Shown piece after piece: positions 18,806-26,980 of a stretch of 64,000 bases of DNA (position 1 is the stretch's first letter; the number at the start of each line of letters is the position of its first letter). The stretch is from Thermoclostridium caenicola. GTDB lineage: Bacteria; Bacillota; Clostridia; DSM-8532. A program made the position numbers and the translations under genes. The notes under the pieces are model-generated. The model was not told where the DNA came from. It saw only the letters and a list, made by a program, of their open reading frames with translations, and did not search any database. The stretch lies in contig NZ_FQZP01000002.1 in the NCBI RefSeq assembly GCF_900142095.1, forward strand, positions 86,583 to 150,582, written 5' to 3'.

Positions 18806-19228
18806 TCAACGGCCGAGGTAGGCTGCGATCTGTTCGAAATACCGTTCATAACTGCTTATCATGTCGGGTATCGAACGGTAAATGGCTTCATCGTCCGCCT
18901 TGTCATAGCCATGCGCCAGGAGATTCCTGATGCCGGTGGACGATGCAATCTGCAGGGCGTAGCTCTTGTCGATGATCCCGTTCTCGGCAAGCTCCATGAA
19001 GGAGTTGAAATAGTCCCTCTCCGGGCTGGGTCTGATGCCTGCCAGTATCAGGTTGTTTATCTCTGTGGCGCTCTCCACGATCTGCCGGATTTCCTGCTTC
19101 AGGATATGCCTGATGGGCGGACTCTCCCGGTAGGTCTTGTGCGTGACCTCGGAAGCAAACTTCCTGAACCGGCCGAAAAGCTTAACCATCTCATCGAGTT
19201 TTTCCGCTATCTCAGCTTTGGATCCCAA
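18806..19228 (-). CDS. HepT-like (DUF86) RNase/toxin domain protein
   Basis: This protein of about 140 residues is helical throughout and contains RNLLAHGY, an exact R-x4-H-x-Y motif. In HepT toxins this is the RNase active site and, in the HepT-MntA pair, the Tyr that the antitoxin AMPylates. The flanking helices ([34 protein letters not shown] end) fit the HEPN fold. No MNT-domain antitoxin is encoded nearby or elsewhere in the window. The chosen start is TTG at 19228, with GAGGAG about nine bases upstream. The open frame reaches 19321 but would then overlap fur. It sits between fur and pdxA with 37- and 43-base gaps. Confidence 0.65.
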   Translation of the reverse strand: MGSKAEIAEKLDEMVKLFGRFRKFASEVTHKTYRESPPIRHILKQEIRQIVESATEINNLILAGIRPSPERDYFNSFMELAENGIIDKSYALQIASSTGIRNLLAHGYDKADDEAIYRSIPDMISSYERYFEQIAAYLGR

Positions 19229-19265
19229 ACTGAACAACTCCTCTTCCTGGCGAATACCCCGGATA

Positions 19266-19694
19266 TCAATCCTGTGTTCCGTTTGCCAGGCATTCCGGGC
19301 AGATACCGTTATAGTAAACATTTTTGTCGTGGATCAGGAATCCATCCAGATCGCTGGTGTCATGGGCGGAACCTTTCAGTTCAAAATCTCGGATCATCCC
19401 GCAGGAATCGCACTTGAAATGCCCATGGTAACTCATATCGGCATCATAGCGGGTTTCATTTTCCTCGATGGTAATGACCCTTGCGATTTTGGATTTGACA
19501 AAAAGGTTCAGCGTGTTGTAAACCGTTGTTTTGGACAGGGTAGGTATCTCTTTCACCAGCGCGGTATAGATCTCATCCACTGTTGGATGGCTCTTTTTGG
19601 TCAGCAGGTATTCCATGATCCTGATCCTGGCATAGGACGGCTTGATGTTCTCCTTCAGCAGCATAGCTCCGATGATCTCTACCTTATTGCTCAC
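19266..19694 (-). CDS. Fur-family metalloregulator (PerR/Zur-like)
   Basis: This 142-residue repressor has a winged helix (PSYARIRIMEYLL, KTTVYNTLNLFV) and the metal-binding half YHGHFKCDSCGMIRDFEL. C-terminal ICPEC completes, with CDSC, the structural zinc site. A His in YHGHF and other ligands fit a PerR or Fur regulatory site; which metal or peroxide it senses is unclear. Start: GTG at 19694, five bases after AAAGGATGTGA. The longer frame begins at 19739, upstream of the predicted transcription start, so it is not used. First gene of a fur-hepT-pdxA unit. Confidence 0.85.
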   Translation of the reverse strand: MSNKVEIIGAMLLKENIKPSYARIRIMEYLLTKKSHPTVDEIYTALVKEIPTLSKTTVYNTLNLFVKSKIARVITIEENETRYDADMSYHGHFKCDSCGMIRDFELKGSAHDTSDLDGFLIHDKNVYYNGICPECLANGTQD

Positions 19695-19727
19695 CTGACT
19701 CACATCCTTTGCACTCTTATATATATC

Positions 19728-19754
19728 ATTATACCACACTTGTATTAGTTACAA
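19728..19754 (-). promoter_or_regulatory. proximal fur promoter
   Basis: On the minus strand TTGTAA (19749-19754), 15 bases and TATAAT (19728-19733). The predicted transcription start near 19721 gives a leader of about 27 bases to the GTG start. Confidence 0.5.
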
Positions 19755-19770
19755 TTTTAATTTAGTTACA
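19745..19770. promoter_or_regulatory. paired TTAGTTACA repeats, candidate Fur-family operator
   Basis: Two identical 9-base copies, TTAGTTACA at 19745-19753 and 19762-19770, are spaced 17 bases apart in the same orientation. They cover the -35 of the proximal fur promoter and the start of the distal one. Autoregulation is common in this family, so an operator is inferred; the sequence is not a standard Fur or Per box. Confidence 0.4.
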
Positions 19771-19773
19771 TTT

Positions 19774-19802
19774 ATACTATTCTCTCGCCGTCCTTCTGTC
19801 AA
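19774..19802 (-). promoter_or_regulatory. distal fur promoter
   Basis: On the minus strand a perfect TTGACA (19797-19802), 17 bases and TAGTAT (19774-19779). Confidence 0.6.
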
Positions 19803-19931
19803 TACCCTTTCGAGCCATTGCTGCCGGACAGCATAATTTTTTCAGTTCATACCAACAGAAATCGCTTGCAAAGATGTGCGCCCTGCCGCCGTACCCCTAC
19901 AGCCGACAGCATCTGGGCATAAGATACACCT

Positions 19932-19960
19932 ATTATAATATAGTGATCTTTGTCTGTAAA
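19932..19960 (-). promoter_or_regulatory. strong minus-strand promoter with no gene directly after it
   Basis: TTTACA (19955-19960), exactly 17 bases, and TATAAT (19932-19937) on the minus strand. The next coding sequence in this direction is fur, more than 230 bases away and behind two promoters of its own. Confidence 0.5.
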
Positions 19961-20076
19961 TGTAATCGGTTTAGATACTTTTTGTCCCATTTTGCAAAAA
20001 ATCCGCATGGATGAATAAAAACGCGCATTCATGGAGCATATTTGACAATGCACACCCTCGATTTTTCCTGACAATT

Positions 20077-20229
20077 TCTGCAAGGGTTCACGGTGGGGAC
20101 GGTCTTGCAGAACCCTTACGGCATAAGACCGACAGGCCTGAACCACGCTGCCGGACATTTGCATCCCCAGAATTTACAGGTTGATCAGGCCTTCATCCGC
20201 CCCTTAAAATGGTGGAGCCTTCGGGGCGG
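20077..20229 (+). ncRNA. structured leader of the NlpC/P60 gene with competing stems
   Basis: TCTGCAAG (20077-20084) can pair with CTTGCAGA (20104-20111). AAGGGTTC (20082-20089), overlapping it, can pair with GAACCCTT (20110-20117). CGGTCTT (20100-20106) can pair with AAGACCG (20125-20131). All are perfect and they are mutually interleaved, so they are either alternative states or a pseudoknot. A further stem, CCGCCCC (20197-20203) with GGGGCGG (20223-20229), follows. A cis-acting RNA is inferred; it fits no class I know. Confidence 0.45.
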
Positions 20230-20362
20230 CTTCATACGGTACCGTGCACTGTTGACGGCACGATTAGGTAACGGATCCCAATCGGACGGACCGGCGCAGA
20301 CAGGCACCGGGCGGAAGCCCCATCACGGTGATTCCCCCGGAAAACCGAAAGGAGAGTATACC

Positions 20363-21172
20363 ATGAAAAGGAAGATCATTATCGGAACCTGCGCCCTGTT
20401 GGGTGCAGGCCTTATATACATTGTCGCGGCCCTGGGTTCCTCCCCGGGAGGAAAAGTGCTCACGGCAGATGACAGCGTAAGGTTTGAAGCAACCGTTCAT
20501 GAAGGTCCCGGCACCAACCTGAAGCCTTTCCCGCCGGCAGTGGCAGACCATCAGGCGGAGCATCAGCTGCTCAAAGCAGCATCAGTCGCGGAGGCAACAG
20601 TTTCAGAAATCACCCCGGAGGCACCGGAAAAGCCGACCCCCAGCGCGACGCCCAAGGCTTCAGCCAATGCCACGGTCAAAGTTACAGCCAAGAACACGGC
20701 CAAGACCACTCAGAAAACCGCGTCCACGCCTGCTTCCACTCCCAAACCAGGCACAGCAACCAGCACTGTCACCACACCGCCGGCCAATTCCGAAGGATTG
20801 GCAGGGAAAGTGATCATCACGGCCAAAAAATATCTTGGGGTTCCCTATGTCTGGGGCGGCACCTCACCTTCCGGATTTGACTGCTCGGGATTCATCCAGT
20901 ATGTTTACGCCCAGAACGGCGTTACGCTGCCCAGGACGTCAGCGGAACAGTATGGAGCGGGCAAGTCCATTTCCAAGGCCGACCTGAAGCCGGGAGACCT
21001 GGTTTTTTTTGAAACCTACAAACCCGGACCGTCCCATGTAGGCATCTATCTGGGTAACAGCCAGTTCATCCATGCCAGCTCCGGCAGCGGTAAAGTCATG
21101 CTGTCAAACCTGACCTCCTCGTATTATACCGAGCACTACATCGGTTCCCGAAGGGTGCTGAACCAGCCGTAA
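20363..21172 (+). CDS. secreted NlpC/P60 (C40) cell-wall peptidase
   Basis: This 269-residue predicted peptidoglycan hydrolase cleaves peptide stems in the wall. An N-terminal signal/anchor helix (about residues 5-24) has no lipobox. A linker rich in Thr, Ala, Pro and Lys (about residues 75-145) leads to a C-terminal NlpC/P60 domain of about 120 residues. The catalytic Cys is in FDCSGFIQ, the His in PSHVGIYL, and the third polar residue in FIHASS. The substrate-site opening YLGVPYVWGGTSP is typical. There are no SH3 modules, unlike many homologues. GAAAGGAGAGTATACC precedes the ATG. A long structured leader lies upstream, and a ten-pair hairpin follows the stop. Confidence 0.9.
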   Translation: MKRKIIIGTCALLGAGLIYIVAALGSSPGGKVLTADDSVRFEATVHEGPGTNLKPFPPAVADHQAEHQLLKAASVAEATVSEITPEAPEKPTPSATPKASANATVKVTAKNTAKTTQKTASTPASTPKPGTATSTVTTPPANSEGLAGKVIITAKKYLGVPYVWGGTSPSGFDCSGFIQYVYAQNGVTLPRTSAEQYGAGKSISKADLKPGDLVFFETYKPGPSHVGIYLGNSQFIHASSGSGKVMLSNLTSSYYTEHYIGSRRVLNQP

Positions 21173-21179
21173 CAGCAAA

Positions 21180-21204
21180 GCTCCGTCCTCACACAGGACG
21201 GAGC
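21180..21204. terminator. ten-pair hairpin between convergent genes
   Basis: GCTCCGTCCT (21180-21189) and AGGACGGAGC (21195-21204) form a perfect stem with a five-base loop after the NlpC/P60 gene. T-runs are short on both strands, so termination is likely but not certain. Confidence 0.6.
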
Positions 21205-21252
21205 ATATTCATATCTGTCCCATATTCAATCAGGCATCGGTACCATACCGCA

Positions 21253-22443
21253 TTATGCAATGGAATGCTTGTTCTGGTAAACAATCTTGAGCAGAATGGG
21301 CGTAATGATGGTCGTGACCACAACCGTTACCACCAGGGGCGCGACAAAAACTTCCGGCATAAGCCCCAGCGCCAGTCCTTTGTTGGCAACGATCAGCGCC
21401 ACTTCACCACGGGAAACCATGCCAATTCCCACCCTGAGAGAGTCCCTGCCATCGCATCCCGACAGCCTGGCTCCAACGCCGCAGCCGACGATTTTGCTGA
21501 TAACAGCCACCACTATAAGCAGCAAAGTCATGAGCAGCATGGTGCCGTTCAGATTAACTTTGCTGATGGATATTCCCACACTGGCAAAAAACACCGGGGC
21601 CAGCAGCATGTAGGACAGGATATCAAATCTCCTGTTGATGAAATGCACCTGCCTGGTATTGGACAGGACCACGCCTGCAATAAATGCGCCTGTGATATCA
21701 GCCACACCGAAATAATGCTCGGCAACATAGGCCAGAATCAGGCAGAAGGAAAATGTTATGAGCACATAGCGTCTTCGCTCCTTCTGACCGCCGGTAAGTC
21801 TTTCAAAAATGACATAGAAGACGAACCCCGCGGCGACAGCCAGTACGAAGAAGGCCACGATCTTCCCGAGGATAACCCAGACATTTACCGAGGTATCGGC
21901 AGTACCGGATACAATGGTCAGGAGGATGATGCCAAGCACATCGTCGATGAGCGCGGCGCTGACAATAATCGTTCCGCTCTTTGAATTCAGATGTCCCAGT
22001 TCCTTAAGCGTTTCAACCGTGATGCTGACCGAGGTTGCCGTAAGAACCGTACCCATAAAAACATTCTGCAGGAAGGCCTTCTGGTCCATATTCGAGAACC
22101 CGCCGTTGAAAAGGGCAGCCAATGTGAAGCCACCGGCCAGGGGTATGATGACACCAAGGGAAGCCACCAGTATGCCCGACTTTCCGCTTCGCTTCAGTTC
22201 CTTCAAATCCATCTCCATACCGGCAGAGAACATGAGCACAATGACACCAAGTTCCGCCAGCTTTTTAATCAATTCAGACTCGCTGACGATGCCAAGAACC
22301 GCCGGCCCCATGATGACACCGGCCACCAGGGCCCCTACCACCTGCGGCATTCTGACACGTTTCGAGAAAATTCCGAATATTTTGGTACACAGCAAAATTA
22401 ATGCCAAATCCAAAAGAAACTCATAAAAGTTGTCGTGTCCCAT
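21253..22443 (-). CDS. cation/proton antiporter (CPA2 family, NapA/KefB-like)
   Basis: This 396-residue membrane protein has about 12 hydrophobic segments. It exchanges Na+ or K+ for H+ across the cytoplasmic membrane. The fifth-helix ion site reads ALIDDVLGI; an Asp-Asp pair is typical of electrogenic CPA2 antiporters such as NapA, while KefB/C have Gln-Asp. TATSVSITVETLKELG and the C-terminal GMVSRGEVALIVA are also family landmarks. It lacks the C-terminal TrkA-N domain of Kef proteins. The frame opens 14 codons earlier; GGAGG nine bases before the ATG at 22443 sets the start. Divergent from the next gene. Confidence 0.88.
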   Translation of the reverse strand: MGHDNFYEFLLDLALILLCTKIFGIFSKRVRMPQVVGALVAGVIMGPAVLGIVSESELIKKLAELGVIVLMFSAGMEMDLKELKRSGKSGILVASLGVIIPLAGGFTLAALFNGGFSNMDQKAFLQNVFMGTVLTATSVSITVETLKELGHLNSKSGTIIVSAALIDDVLGIILLTIVSGTADTSVNVWVILGKIVAFFVLAVAAGFVFYVIFERLTGGQKERRRYVLITFSFCLILAYVAEHYFGVADITGAFIAGVVLSNTRQVHFINRRFDILSYMLLAPVFFASVGISISKVNLNGTMLLMTLLLIVVAVISKIVGCGVGARLSGCDGRDSLRVGIGMVSRGEVALIVANKGLALGLMPEVFVAPLVVTVVVTTIITPILLKIVYQNKHSIA

Positions 22444-22566
22444 TGCATTAGTCCTCCGCGAACCCTTGTATATAAATATAACCAATGGACAAGTGTATCA
22501 TAAAAAAAACATGATTGCATCAGGTAATATTTTAAATTTTTTCCGCTCAGGCCGATTTGCTTTCGT

Positions 22567-22572
22567 GTATAA
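22567..22572 (+). promoter_or_regulatory. -10 box for the regulator-like gene and mscL
   Basis: TATAAT lies about 44 bases before the GTG start at 22611. No clear -35 is seen. Confidence 0.4.
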
Positions 22573-22610
22573 TAATAAGATAAGCGAAACAATATACAGA
22601 GGTGGACAAG

Positions 22611-23486
22611 GTGTTTGAAAAGCTCAGAGAAAAGATAAAAAGCTGGAAACAGCCCAGAGAGGTAATCCCTTCGGCTGATCTTTATCAACTCCTGTATGGG
22701 CGGGTCGAAAACCTGCCGTCCACCGAGGATATAGAAATCGCCTGCGATCTGGAAATAGCCAAGCGGCCTGTCCAGGTGGCTGTGGTCCGTGTAGGCGATA
22801 TCGCATGCGAGCCGGAAAAATTGCATATGATGCTGAAATACTGTACCGAGATCAGCGATTCCGACGAGGTTTTGCCCGTCAGCGACGGATGCAATCAGGT
22901 TATCCTGCTGTTTTTCAGGGATACGATCTGGGAGGAGCAAGCCCGGGATATCCTGGAAGACCTGAAGAAGGCTTTTCTAGAAAAATGGCCGGAGGACAGC
23001 CTCTGCATCACCCTTGGTACCCTCGAGGAGTATGTACGTGAGGGAGAGCCAGCCTGGCGGAGGTCCTATAAAACGGCCATCGGTCTTCAGGATTACCGCT
23101 ATGTCAAACCCAAGGGCAAAATCATCGCCTATTCGGATATCGTTTCCAGAAGACAGAGATATCCCCTGGGCGTTGAATTCAACTTTGATCGCCTGAAGAA
23201 ATGCCTGGAAGCCGATGACGCCGGATTGCACTGCAAATGGCTTGCGGATACCTATAAAACACTTTCGGAAAGCGGACAGGATACATTTGGGCTGTTGTAC
23301 CATCTCACACTGGAGATCGTGGTCAATGTCGTTTCCCTGTTCCGGGAGAGGGGGCTTGTTGCCGAAGCCTACCTCGAAAAACCGGAAAAACTGGTGCATG
23401 AGGTGCTGAGCATAGATAACCCGCAGGATCTGCATCGTTGGACGGATGACTTTCTGGAAAAATGCCGGAAAGCTCTCAGGCAATAA
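22611..23486 (+). CDS. free-standing protein resembling the middle region of YesN/AraC regulators
   Basis: This 291-residue cytoplasmic protein has no signal, membrane helix, receiver or helix-turn-helix. Its central [15 protein letters not shown]...IIAYSDI and the following helices ([48 protein letters not shown]) follow the order of the middle of the YesN protein in this same window (SYTESMRAIKHAK...IVHIRDI, KQLLEKAVMGE, LLELVVLLHRQA, LKNWCKELIETI). In that family the region is a degenerate GGDEF-like module plus helices. What it does without a DNA-binding end is unknown. Start: GTG at 22611, five bases after GAGGTGG. An earlier GTG overlaps that site. mscL follows after 38 bases. Confidence 0.6.
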   Translation: MFEKLREKIKSWKQPREVIPSADLYQLLYGRVENLPSTEDIEIACDLEIAKRPVQVAVVRVGDIACEPEKLHMMLKYCTEISDSDEVLPVSDGCNQVILLFFRDTIWEEQARDILEDLKKAFLEKWPEDSLCITLGTLEEYVREGEPAWRRSYKTAIGLQDYRYVKPKGKIIAYSDIVSRRQRYPLGVEFNFDRLKKCLEADDAGLHCKWLADTYKTLSESGQDTFGLLYHLTLEIVVNVVSLFRERGLVAEAYLEKPEKLVHEVLSIDNPQDLHRWTDDFLEKCRKALRQ

Positions 23487-23524
23487 GCCGGTTGAGCTGT
23501 TTTCTGAGCGGGGGGTGTCTTATC

Positions 23525-23935
23525 ATGCTGGACGATTTTAGAAAATTTGCCATCAGGGGCAATGTCCTCGATCTGGCCATAGGTGTTATCATAGGCGGAG
23601 CCTTCGGCAAAATCGTAACATCCCTGGTCAACGATATCATTATGCCCGTTATCGGACTGTTTCTCGGGAAGATCGATTTTTCAAACCTATCCATTCAGGT
23701 CGGTGACGCCACCATCAACTATGGTCTTTTCTTCAACAATGTGGTGGACTTTCTGATCATCTCCTTTTCCATCTATTTTGTGATCAAAAGGATGAACAGG
23801 ATCACCGGAAAGGACAGGAAGGAAGAGCCCGCAACCAAAAAATGCCGTTTTTGCTGCTCCGACATCGACATCAAGGCCATCAGGTGCCCCCACTGCACTT
23901 CCATGCTGGACGAAACGCAGGACTTAAGGGCATGA
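23525..23935 (+). CDS. mscL: large-conductance mechanosensitive channel with C-terminal zinc ribbon
   Basis: This 136-residue channel releases solutes during osmotic downshock. The first helix (about residues 14-46) carries [26 protein letters not shown] pore-lining sequence, and the second spans about residues 66-90. The C-terminus departs from the usual helical bundle: it ends with [18 protein letters not shown], two CxxC knuckles that should bind zinc, a form also seen in some other Firmicutes and cyanobacteria. GGGGGGTG precedes the ATG. Probably cotranscribed with the upstream regulator-like gene. Confidence 0.93.
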   Translation: MLDDFRKFAIRGNVLDLAIGVIIGGAFGKIVTSLVNDIIMPVIGLFLGKIDFSNLSIQVGDATINYGLFFNNVVDFLIISFSIYFVIKRMNRITGKDRKEEPATKKCRFCCSDIDIKAIRCPHCTSMLDETQDLRA

Positions 23936-24015
23936 GGACGGATTGGATATATCGGACGAACCGGGCTTGTACCGGTGCTGAAGCATGACCTGGTATGCAG
24001 AAAGGAGTACAGTCA

Positions 24016-25245
24016 ATGAACCGCAGCATTCTGGAGAAATACGCAAGGCTGGCCATTAAGACAGGAATCAATATTCAACCGGGACAGATCGTTGTCATCA
24101 ACGCTCCCCTGGATTGTGCCGAATTCGCAAGAATTGCAGCCGAAACCGCCTATCGCGAGGGTGCCGGGGATGTTGTAATCAACTGGTATGATGAGCTTTT
24201 CCAGAAAATCCGGTATCTGAACGCTCCTGACCAGGTCTTTGACAGCTTTCCCGAATGGCGGCGGATGCTTTATGTGGATCACGCAAGGGAAGGGGCTGCT
24301 TTCCTGAGCATATATGCCGACGATCCGGAATTGATGAGGGAAGTATCCCCGGAAAGGCTGGCAAGGGCAAACAAGGCCAAGAACACCGCTCTGAAAGAGT
24401 ACTACGAAAGGATCATGAGCAATAGAAACAGTTGGTCCATCATCGCTTTACCAACCATGTCATGGGCATCACGGGTGTTCCCGGAGGATGCGCCCGACAA
24501 GGCCATTGAAAAGCTCTGGGATGCCATCATCAAAGCCGTGCGCCTTGATGCCGCCGACCCGGTTGCTGTATGGAAAGACCATCTGAAAAGCCTGAAGCAG
24601 CGTCTGGATTTTCTCAACGGTCACAGGTTCAGGTTCCTGAAGTTCCATAATTCCCTCGGGACCGACCTGACCATTGAACTGCCAAAGGAGCATCTCTGGA
24701 CCGGCGGGGCCGACTATACTCCAGAGGGTGTGGAGTTTATTGCCAATATGCCCACGGAAGAGGTCTTTACACTGCCTCTGCGGACAGGAGTCAACGGCAC
24801 GGCAGTGGCCTCCATGCCATTAAGCTACAATGGCCGGCTGATCAAGGACTTTTCATTGACCTTTAAGGAGGGAAGGATCGTCGACTTCAAAGCCGGAGAA
24901 GGCTATGATTCCCTTAAAACACTGATTGAGACTGATGAAGGCTCCCGCTACCTGGGAGAGGTAGCCCTGGTTCCGGCAGACTCACCCATCGCAAAATCCA
25001 ACATTCTGTTCCTGAATACGCTCTTCGACGAAAACGCATCCTGTCACCTGGCCATCGGACGGGCCTATCCCACCAATCTCAGAAACGGAATCCAAATGAG
25101 CCAGGAAGAGCTGGATGAAGCCGGCGTAAACGATTCCATTGTCCATGAGGATTTCATGATCGGAACGCCCGACATGGATATCACCGGCATTCTCCCTGAC
25201 GGCGGAGAAATCCCTGTTTTCAGGAACGGCCGCTTTGCTTTCTGA
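24016..25245 (+). CDS. M29-family metallo-aminopeptidase
   Basis: This 409-residue cytoplasmic enzyme removes N-terminal residues from peptides and belongs to the AmpS/PepS/aminopeptidase T group. Landmarks are the N-terminal KYARLAIKTGINIQPGQ, the metal-site segments FIANMPTEEVFTLPLR and LGEVALVPADSPIA, and near the end HLAIGRAYP and IVHEDFMIGTPDMDITG, where Glu, His and Asp bind two metals. Length is standard. AAAGGAGTACAGTCA precedes the ATG at 24016; the frame opens seven codons earlier within that region. The 80-base gap after mscL leaves open whether it has its own promoter. Confidence 0.92.
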   Translation: MNRSILEKYARLAIKTGINIQPGQIVVINAPLDCAEFARIAAETAYREGAGDVVINWYDELFQKIRYLNAPDQVFDSFPEWRRMLYVDHAREGAAFLSIYADDPELMREVSPERLARANKAKNTALKEYYERIMSNRNSWSIIALPTMSWASRVFPEDAPDKAIEKLWDAIIKAVRLDAADPVAVWKDHLKSLKQRLDFLNGHRFRFLKFHNSLGTDLTIELPKEHLWTGGADYTPEGVEFIANMPTEEVFTLPLRTGVNGTAVASMPLSYNGRLIKDFSLTFKEGRIVDFKAGEGYDSLKTLIETDEGSRYLGEVALVPADSPIAKSNILFLNTLFDENASCHLAIGRAYPTNLRNGIQMSQEELDEAGVNDSIVHEDFMIGTPDMDITGILPDGGEIPVFRNGRFAF

Positions 25246-25444
25246 ACATGGGCATATTGCGCCCTGATGGGAGCAGAGCCATGGCGGCAGCCGTTCCTCG
25301 GGCAGCAAAGTACGTTTTGAGAAACAAGATGGTTTTCACCGGCCAGGCGATTGACCGGATGGAACCATTATGTTATTGTTTGTAAGGGTAAAAAAAGAGT
25401 CCTTTTTGTTGATTTAATTTAATATGCATTTTTAGGGGTCCATC

Positions 25445-26929
25445 ATGACAAGAGTAGGATTTGATAACGAGAAATACCTAAGTTTGCAATCACAGAAGAT
25501 ACGCGAGAGGATCGCTCTGTTTGGCGGCAAGCTTTATCTTGAGTTCGGCGGAAAACTGTTTGACGACTATCATGCTTCCAGAGTCCTCCCGGGATTCAAG
25601 CCCGACAGCAAGGTCAAAATGCTCCTGCAGCTCAAGGAGCAGGCAGAGATCGTCATTGCCATCAATGCCGATGATATAGAGAAAAACAAGCGGCGCGGCG
25701 ACCTGGGAATCACCTATGATATGGACGTGCTTCGTCTGATCGATGCTTTTCGTGAAATCGGGCTCTACGTGGGGAGCGTGGTCATCACCCAATACCGTTC
25801 CCAGTATTCGGCCGATCAGTTCCAAAAGCGCCTTGAAAATCTGGGGATGAAGGTATACCGGCATTATCCCATACCCGATTATCCGTCCAATGTTCCGCTG
25901 ATTGTCAGCGATAACGGCTACGGCAAAAACGACTATATTGAAACCTCCCGTTCCCTGGTGGTGGTTACCGCTCCGGGGCCGGGAAGCGGAAAGATGGCCG
26001 TTTGCCTTTCCCAGCTGTACCATGAGCATAAGCGTGGCATAGAGGCCGGATACGCGAAGTTTGAAACCTTCCCCATCTGGAACCTCCCATTGAAGCATCC
26101 GGTCAACCTGGCCTATGAGGCGGCAACTACCGATCTTAACGACGTGAATATGATCGATCCTTTCTATCTTGAGGCCTACGGCTCAACAGCCGTAAGCTAC
26201 AATAGGGATGTGGATATTTTCCCGGTTCTCAACGCCATCCTGGAAAAAATCAAGGGGCAATCCCCCTATAAAAGCCCTACCGACATGGGTGTAAACATGG
26301 CGGGCTATTGCATCATCGACGATGAAGTGGTATGCCGGGCATCCGAGCAGGAAGTCATACGTCGCTATTACAATACCTATTGCGCTCTGCGCCAGGGTTT
26401 TGCCGATAAGGCCGAGGTATATAAGCTTGAGCTTTTGATGAAGCAATTGGGCATATCCTCAAAGGACAGGCCCGTTGTTGACGCTGCACTCGCGCGTGCG
26501 GAGGAAACCGGCGGCCCTGCGGTGGCTATCCAGCTCCATGACGGGCGCATCGTCACGGGTAAGACCAGTTCGCTCCTGGGCGCTTCAGCGGCTGCCCTGC
26601 TCAATGCACTGAAAGAACTGGGCGGTATCCATCATGATATCCATCTGATTTCGCCCATCGTCATTGAGCCCATCCAGGTTCTGAAAATCAACCACATGGG
26701 CAACAGGAATCCCCGTCTGCATACCGATGAGATCCTGATCGCCCTGTCCATCTGCGCCGCCACCAACCCCACTGCGGCGCTGGCTTTGGAGCAGCTTCCC
26801 AAGCTCCGGGACTGCGAAGCCCATTCAACGGTCATCCTGTCCAAGGTTGATGAAAACGTCTTCCAGAAGCTGGGGATCCGTCTGACATGCGAGCCCCAGT
26901 ACCAGACCAAGAAGCTGTACCATAAATGA
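25445..26929 (+). CDS. DUF1846 family protein
   Basis: This 494-residue cytoplasmic protein is of the usual length for DUF1846 (UPF0371) and matches it from end to end. Landmarks include LFGGKLYLEFGGKLFDDYHASRVLPG-like opening sequence, the P-loop-like GPGSGKMAVCLSQLYHE, and the C-terminal HMGNRNPRLHTDEIL. The function is not established. The nucleotide-loop pattern suggests binding of a nucleotide or phosphate. ATG start with AGGGGTCC upstream. The 199-base gap before it is AT-rich near the start and should hold a promoter, but no convincing box pair is seen. Confidence 0.9.
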   Translation: MTRVGFDNEKYLSLQSQKIRERIALFGGKLYLEFGGKLFDDYHASRVLPGFKPDSKVKMLLQLKEQAEIVIAINADDIEKNKRRGDLGITYDMDVLRLIDAFREIGLYVGSVVITQYRSQYSADQFQKRLENLGMKVYRHYPIPDYPSNVPLIVSDNGYGKNDYIETSRSLVVVTAPGPGSGKMAVCLSQLYHEHKRGIEAGYAKFETFPIWNLPLKHPVNLAYEAATTDLNDVNMIDPFYLEAYGSTAVSYNRDVDIFPVLNAILEKIKGQSPYKSPTDMGVNMAGYCIIDDEVVCRASEQEVIRRYYNTYCALRQGFADKAEVYKLELLMKQLGISSKDRPVVDAALARAEETGGPAVAIQLHDGRIVTGKTSSLLGASAAALLNALKELGGIHHDIHLISPIVIEPIQVLKINHMGNRNPRLHTDEILIALSICAATNPTAALALEQLPKLRDCEAHSTVILSKVDENVFQKLGIRLTCEPQYQTKKLYHK

Positions 26930-26980
26930 ACTATCCCAGGGGCTCCCAAGCCCCTGGCGCACATGCACGAGGTGATCCAT

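Larger units (their letters stand above)
19695..20362. other. long intergenic region between fur and the NlpC/P60 gene
   Basis: This 668-base stretch has no supported protein gene. On the minus strand it holds at least two fur promoters and a third strong promoter at 19932-19960. On the plus strand it holds a possible weak promoter (TTGTCT at 19950-19955, 18 bases, GATACT) and a structured leader before the NlpC gene. A 105-codon minus-strand frame at 19847-20164 has no ribosome-binding site and odd composition. Confidence 0.5.

Noticed and set aside
19847..20164. 105-codon minus-strand frame
   Set aside because: No ribosome-binding site, no recognisable domain, and it overlaps the structured plus-strand leader.
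20040..20362. c-di-AMP (ydaO) or c-di-GMP riboswitch before the NlpC/P60 gene
   Set aside because: The conserved core strings of those classes, such as the GAATCCGTCAGCTAACC-like end of ydaO, are not present. The leader is kept as an unclassified structure.
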